Positions 6,605 through 10,000 of a stretch of DNA of 10,000 nucleotides are shown here, in pieces. The stretch is taken from assembly GCA_020217035.1 (NCBI GenBank), contig JAIWOG010000060.1, forward strand, positions 1 through 10,000, read 5' to 3'. The position numbers were made by a program, and so were the translations under genes. Numbering within the stretch: the first letter of the stretch is position 1; each line of letters starts with the position of its first letter. This DNA is from Magnetospirillum sp. (GTDB taxonomy: Bacteria > Pseudomonadota > Alphaproteobacteria > Rhodospirillales > Magnetospirillaceae). The notes beneath the pieces are model-generated. The model made no database searches. It was not told the origin of the DNA and worked only from the letters and a program-made list of their open reading frames with translations.

Positions 6605-7383
6605 GGCTGCCACCATCGCAGATGTTGACGCAGGCCGACCACGCCGCCCAGCACCAGCAGTGCCGGGGCGGGCAAGGGGGTGGCAGCCAGGTCGTCCACC
6701 AGCCGGCCCAACGTGGTTTCCAGCACCTTTTGCTGGGAGGTCGCCGCCTTGGACACCACCGCCATCAGTTCATCGGGCCTGCGGCCCGCCGCCAGAAGGC
6801 GTTGCCGAAGCGTGTCGACCTTCGACAACCCCATGTAGAAGACGATGACCTGGGCGCCGCGGGCCAGACAATCCCAGTCGAAGCCGTCGGGCACGTCGCC
6901 GTCCTGGTCGTGGCCGGTGACGAAAGCCAGGGTCGAGTTGCATTGCTTGGCGGTGACCGGAATGCCGGCATAGGCCAGACCACCGATGCCGGCGCTGATG
7001 CCGGGCACCACCCGGAAAGGGATATTTTCGGCGGCCAGCACCAAGGCTTCCTCGGCGCCACGGCCGAAGACGAAGGGATCGCCGCCCTTCAGACGCAACA
7101 CCTTCTTGCCAATCCGCGCCAGTTCCACCAACCGGGCAGTGATCTGGTCCTGCTTGGGGCTGGCCTGACCACCGCGCTTGCCCATGGATTCCACCTGGGC
7201 GCCCGGATGGGCCAGGGCGACGACGCGGGGATCGACCAGGGCGTCGTGCACCACGTGGTCGGCCTGGGCCAAAGCGTGCAACGCCAAGGCGGTCAGCAGC
7301 CCGGGATCGCCGGGGCCGGCGCCGACCAGCCAGACGCTGCCGGGCTGAAAGGGGGGAAGGTCCAAGTTCATGGCGGCGATCAT
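6601..7383 (-). CDS. cobA: Uroporphyrinogen-III C-methyltransferase (SUMT)
   Basis: CobA uses two S-adenosylmethionines to methylate uroporphyrinogen III at C2 and C7, giving precorrin-2, the entry to cobalamin and sirohaem. The protein has 260 residues, the size of stand-alone SUMT, without the dehydrogenase/ferrochelatase half of CysG. Visible motifs are VGAGPGDPGLLT (20-31), GKRGGQASPKQDQI (68-81), LRLKGGDPFVFGRG (96-109), the VPGIS loop (127-131), and PVTAKQCNSTLAFVTGHD (142-159). Two in-frame ATGs are possible, at 7383 and 7371. Neither has a strong Shine-Dalgarno sequence, and I give the longer form. It begins 33 bp after cobM, and its TGA overlaps the next ATG as ATGA, so downstream translation is probably coupled. 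Confidence 0.94.
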   Translation of the reverse strand: MIAAMNLDLPPFQPGSVWLVGAGPGDPGLLTALALHALAQADHVVHDALVDPRVVALAHPGAQVESMGKRGGQASPKQDQITARLVELARIGKKVLRLKGGDPFVFGRGAEEALVLAAENIPFRVVPGISAGIGGLAYAGIPVTAKQCNSTLAFVTGHDQDGDVPDGFDWDCLARGAQVIVFYMGLSKVDTLRQRLLAAGRRPDELMAVVSKAATSQQKVLETTLGRLVDDLAATPLPAPALLVLGGVVGLRQHLRWWQP

Positions 7384-7416
7384 AGCGTGGCGAAAATGTT
7401 CACGCCCTGCTTTTTG

Positions 7417-8178
7417 TCAAACCTTACCAGGACGTAACACATGGGTGTGGTCAGGGGCGTAAAGCCGCGAATCGGTGAACTCGGCATCGCCCAGGACGCG
7501 GCCGACAAGGATCAGCGCCGTGCGGGTCAGCCCGGCCTCTTTCACCTTTCCACGGATGTCGGCCAGCGTGCCCTTGAGAAAGGCTTGGTCGGGCCAGCTG
7601 ACCCGATAGGCGATGGCCACCGGGCAATCGGCGCCGTAAAGCGGCGTCAATTCCTTGACCACGTGGGCCAGGTTGGCGATGGACAGATGGATGGCCAAGG
7701 TGGCGCCGCTTTTGCCCAAGGTGGCCAGATCCTCGCCTTCCGGCATGGAACTGGAGCGCACGGCGGTGCGGGTCAGGATGATGGACTGGCTGACGTCGGG
7801 CAGGGTCAGTTCCGCCCCCAGGGCGGCGGCGGCGGCGGCGAAGGCCGGAACGCCGGGGGTGACGTCATAGGCGATACCCAATTGGTCCAGCCGCCGCATC
7901 TGCTCGGCAATGGCGCCATAGATGCTGGGATCGCCGGAATGGACGCGGGCGACGTCCAGGCCCTGGTCGTCGGCTTCTTCCATCTCGGCGATGATTTCGT
8001 CCAGGTTCATGGCCGCCGTGTCAAGCACACGAGCACCGGCGGGGGCCTCGGCCACCACCTCGGCGGGGACCAACGATCCGGCATAAAGGCAGACCGCGCA
8101 TTTGCGGATCAGGTTCAGGCCGCGCACGGTGATCAGATCGGGGGCGCCGGGGCCGGCGCCGATGAAATGGACGGTCAT
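7417..8178 (-). CDS. cobM: Precorrin-4 C11-methyltransferase
   Basis: CobM/CbiF adds a methyl group from S-adenosylmethionine to C11 of precorrin-4 or cobalt-precorrin-4. The protein has 253 residues, the usual size. Motifs are [14 protein letters not shown] (4-17), CLYAGSLVP (30-38) and [12 protein letters not shown] (79-90). The SAM-pocket loop is VTPGVPA (107-113), followed by an alanine run at 114-119, and then [10 protein letters not shown] (130-139). All tetrapyrrole-methylase core motifs are present. The start at 8178 is preceded by AGGAAG at 6-nt spacing, one of the best ribosome sites in the cluster. It follows the CbiG-CobJ fusion by 11 bp, and its product, precorrin-5A, is the substrate type opened by the CbiG domain next door. 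Whether it works on the metal-free or the cobalt form cannot be read from the sequence. Confidence 0.94.
   Translation of the reverse strand: MTVHFIGAGPGAPDLITVRGLNLIRKCAVCLYAGSLVPAEVVAEAPAGARVLDTAAMNLDEIIAEMEEADDQGLDVARVHSGDPSIYGAIAEQMRRLDQLGIAYDVTPGVPAFAAAAAALGAELTLPDVSQSIILTRTAVRSSSMPEGEDLATLGKSGATLAIHLSIANLAHVVKELTPLYGADCPVAIAYRVSWPDQAFLKGTLADIRGKVKEAGLTRTALILVGRVLGDAEFTDSRLYAPDHTHVLRPGKV
7821..7840 (+). repeat. GGC trinucleotide run inside cobM
   Basis: Six uninterrupted GGC units, read as GCC on the coding strand, encode the alanine run at about residues 114-119 of CobM, just after the TPGVPA SAM loop. This is a simple in-frame repeat. Confidence 0.7.
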
Positions 8179-8184
8179 GATCGG

Positions 8185-8190
8185 CTTCCT
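8185..8190 (-). promoter_or_regulatory. Ribosome binding site of cobM overlapping the cobJ stop codon
   Basis: On the minus strand AGGAAG begins on the last base of the TAA stop (8190-8192) of the upstream fusion gene and sits 6 nt before the cobM ATG. Termination on the upstream gene therefore places a ribosome directly at this site. Confidence 0.65.
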
Positions 8191-9974
8191 TACAGCTTCT
8201 TGGCGTAGCCACGCGGGGTATAGACCCAGTCGCGGCCGCCGAAAGTGATGCGGCGGCTTTCGCTGGACCCCACCACCACCATGGTCAACATATCGGCATC
8301 GTCGGCCTGCAATTCACCCAAGGTGACGAAGCGGATGTTTTCTTCGGTGCGGCCCAATTGACGGGCCAGGATCACCGGGGTTTCCGGTCCTCGGCCGGTC
8401 AGCAGGATGTCGCGGGCCCGGGTCAACTGGTCACGACGTCGTTTCGACACCGGATTATAGAAGCACACTACGAAATCGGCCGCCGCCGCCGCCTGCAGGC
8501 GCTTTTCGATGGTCTCCCACGGTGTCAGCAGGTCGGACAGCGAGATGGTGCAGAAATCATGGTTCACCGGGGCGCCGGCCCGCGCCGCTGCGGCCTGCAG
8601 GGCCGACACGCCGGGGACCACGGTGATGTCGGTGCCGCGCCATTGGGGATTGGCCTCGCGTTCGATCAGTTCGAACACCAAGGTGGCCAGCGCATAGATG
8701 CCGGCGTCGCCGGAACACACCAAAGCCACGCTCTTGCCCTGGCCGGCCAGGTCCAGGGCCATGCGGGCACGGTCGGCTTCCGCCCCCAGATCGCTTTGGT
8801 GGCGGGTCTTGCCCTCGGCCGCCGAGCCCAGCAGGTCCAGATACAAGCCGTATCCCACCAGATCGCTGGCCGCGGCAACGGCGGCGCTGGCCTGGGGGCT
8901 GCGCATGGCGGCGCTGCCGGGGCCGATGCCGACCACGAACAACCGGCCAGGAGCACGGCCCACCGCATGCGCGTCGACGGCGTGCGGCGCCCGGGCGATG
9001 GCCAATGTCGCCCGCTTGCTCTTGGTCTTGACCACCACCAACTCGGCCTCGGGGCCGGCTGCGGCCAGGGCGGCGCCCTCGGACACGCCGGGGCAGCCGA
9101 TTTCCTTCAATACGATATCGGAAGGATTTTTCAGGCGCGGCGCTTCCTGGTTCAGCCGCTCGGCGCTGAAGAACCGCGCCGGCACCCCCAAGGACTTCGC
9201 CAGTTCCAGCACCGCCGGTTCGTCCATTTTCACATCCACCGAGGCAACGCAGGCGATGGCGCCCGGCGCCAGCGCCTCGGCTTCCAGCACGTCGCGCACC
9301 AGCCCGGCCAGTTCGGCAGGGTCGCAATCGCGCTCGCAGCCCACCCCCAAGACCAGGACCGGCGGGTTCAGCAGCAATTCCTGGTCCTCGGCCATCACCG
9401 CATGGTCGGTGACCCGCACCGCCGGCTCGGCGTCGGCGGCGAAGGACAGATGCGACAGCCAGTCGGCGTCGCCGGCTTCCACTTCCAGGCGCACCGGCTC
9501 GCCGGCCAAAAGTGCCGCCGCCACCGGCTTGGCGGCGGCGGGATTGGCCACGTGCCAGCCGGGCGGCGGCTCGTCCAGGGCGATCCCCAGCTTCAAATCG
9601 CCGGCGGTGGTGATGGCGGCGTGGCCGTCCAGCATTTCGGCGATCGAGCGGGCCAAGTCGTTGGCGCCGTGATGGCCGCCCAGCAAGGGGACGGCGCTGG
9701 AGCCGTCGGGCGCCACCGCCAGCACCGGCGGCTCGGCCTGCTTGTCCACCAGATGCGGGCCGATGGCGCGGATCAGGATGCCGGCGGCGCACACGCCGAC
9801 GATGGCGGTCCCGGCTTTGAACAATTCGGCCACATGGGACTTGGTGTCGGTGAACACGATTTCGGCGCCGTCGATGCGCCCAGCCAAGCCGTGCAATTGG
9901 GCACCGGGCAAGCCGGCAGCGATCTTGCGGGCGACGGCCAGGGCGGCGGGGGTGACACAAAGGACAGCGATCAT
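8190..9974 (-). CDS. CbiG-CobJ fusion: cobalt-precorrin-5A hydrolase / precorrin-3B C17-methyltransferase
   Basis: A 594-residue two-enzyme fusion. The N-terminal CbiG part (about 1-328) has [11 protein letters not shown] (42-52), [13 protein letters not shown] (63-75) and [12 protein letters not shown] (97-108). A variable middle runs from about 130 to 200. The CobE-like C-terminal part has [12 protein letters not shown] (207-218), [19 protein letters not shown] (241-259) and [10 protein letters not shown] (294-303). CbiG opens the delta-lactone of cobalt-precorrin-5A and releases acetaldehyde. After a short linker, residues 344-594 form a complete CobJ/CbiH methylase: [14 protein letters not shown] (347-360), [12 protein letters not shown] (419-430), [18 protein letters not shown] (452-469), [15 protein letters not shown] (472-486) and [10 protein letters not shown] (504-513). 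This part methylates C17 with ring contraction. The start at 9974 overlaps the upstream stop as ATGA. CobM, which acts between the two fused steps, follows immediately. Confidence 0.93.
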   Translation of the reverse strand: MIAVLCVTPAALAVARKIAAGLPGAQLHGLAGRIDGAEIVFTDTKSHVAELFKAGTAIVGVCAAGILIRAIGPHLVDKQAEPPVLAVAPDGSSAVPLLGGHHGANDLARSIAEMLDGHAAITTAGDLKLGIALDEPPPGWHVANPAAAKPVAAALLAGEPVRLEVEAGDADWLSHLSFAADAEPAVRVTDHAVMAEDQELLLNPPVLVLGVGCERDCDPAELAGLVRDVLEAEALAPGAIACVASVDVKMDEPAVLELAKSLGVPARFFSAERLNQEAPRLKNPSDIVLKEIGCPGVSEGAALAAAGPEAELVVVKTKSKRATLAIARAPHAVDAHAVGRAPGRLFVVGIGPGSAAMRSPQASAAVAAASDLVGYGLYLDLLGSAAEGKTRHQSDLGAEADRARMALDLAGQGKSVALVCSGDAGIYALATLVFELIEREANPQWRGTDITVVPGVSALQAAAARAGAPVNHDFCTISLSDLLTPWETIEKRLQAAAAADFVVCFYNPVSKRRRDQLTRARDILLTGRGPETPVILARQLGRTEENIRFVTLGELQADDADMLTMVVVGSSESRRITFGGRDWVYTPRGYAKKL

Positions 9975-10000
9975 GGATGCACCAGGATGACAGAGAAATA
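9971..10000 (-). CDS. C-terminal end of an upstream corrin gene, probably precorrin-2 C20-methyltransferase
   Basis: Reading in from the right edge on the minus strand, an in-frame tail YFSVILVHP ends at TGA (9971-9973). This stop shares ATGA with the start of the fusion gene at 9974. CobI/CbiL proteins commonly end in a Y-F-S-hydrophobic strand, and cobI often precedes cobJ. The identity therefore rests on nine residues and on context, and it is tentative. The tight overlap shows at least that the cobalamin operon continues beyond the window. Confidence 0.5.
   Translation of the reverse strand, partial: YFSVILVHP

Noticed and set aside
6601..7383. Similar starts MIAAMN of cobA and MVAAMN of the longer TauE/SafE-type frame, suggesting a duplication
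   Set aside because: The similarity ends after a few codons and the proteins are unrelated. The second frame probably starts at the internal ATG.
7392..7420. Internal promoter for cobA: a perfect TTGACA at 7415-7420 at the cobM stop
   Set aside because: At spacings of 16-18 bp the -10 hexamers match at most 3 of 6 bases. The 33-bp gap fits operon read-through.
8557..9960. Minus-strand 467-codon frame inside the CbiG-CobJ gene
   Set aside because: Arg/Gly-rich shifted-frame product with no motifs. The overlapping frame encodes two intact enzyme domains.

Overview
The window is dense, high-GC bacterial chromosome. The gene content suggests an alphaproteobacterium, most likely Rhodospirillales or Magnetospirillum-like: an intracellular PHB depolymerase with a Cys nucleophile, a corrin-ring cluster with a CbiG-CobJ fusion, and a Sco protein. 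That placement is inference from gene content and composition. Almost everything lies on the minus strand. I see no rRNA, tRNA, CRISPR array, insertion sequence or phage gene.

Layout from the left. Positions 1-158 (+) hold the C-terminal end of an MFS transporter. It runs tail-to-tail into a Bcr/CflA-type drug-efflux transporter (146-1357, -), and the two coding ends overlap by 13 bp. An AT-rich spacer (1358-1430) carries the probable efflux promoter and symmetric, operator-like sequence. Next is a tightly packed minus-strand unit, 3767 down to 1431: phaZ (intracellular PHB depolymerase), a YcgN-type cysteine-cluster protein and a YgjP-type zinc metallopeptidase. Each reading frame overlaps the next. 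Upstream of phaZ is the largest non-coding stretch (3768-3920, 153 bp), an AT-rich promoter region with two inverted repeats. One of these resembles the TGC-rich sites of the PHB regulator PhaR.

Positions 3921-10000 (-) are part of a cobalamin operon whose 5' end lies beyond the window. In transcription order it holds: a probable cobI tail, a cbiG-cobJ fusion, cobM, cobA, a TauE/SafE (DsbD_2-type) membrane protein, a SCO1/SenC copper chaperone, and cobB/cbiA. The junctions are very tight: ATGA overlaps at two, and gaps of 1, 11, 22 and 33 bp at the others. The enzymes convert uroporphyrinogen III to precorrin-2 (CobA), contract the ring and methylate C17 (CobJ), methylate C11 (CobM), open the delta-lactone (CbiG), and later amidate the a and c side chains (CobB/CbiA).

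The most notable points are: the two metal/thiol membrane-associated genes embedded between cobA and cobB; the CbiG domain, usual in the cobalt-early route, fused to a CobJ domain; the phaZ control region; and the nested gene overlaps downstream of phaZ. I found no clearly new system. These are mainly known families in suggestive arrangements.
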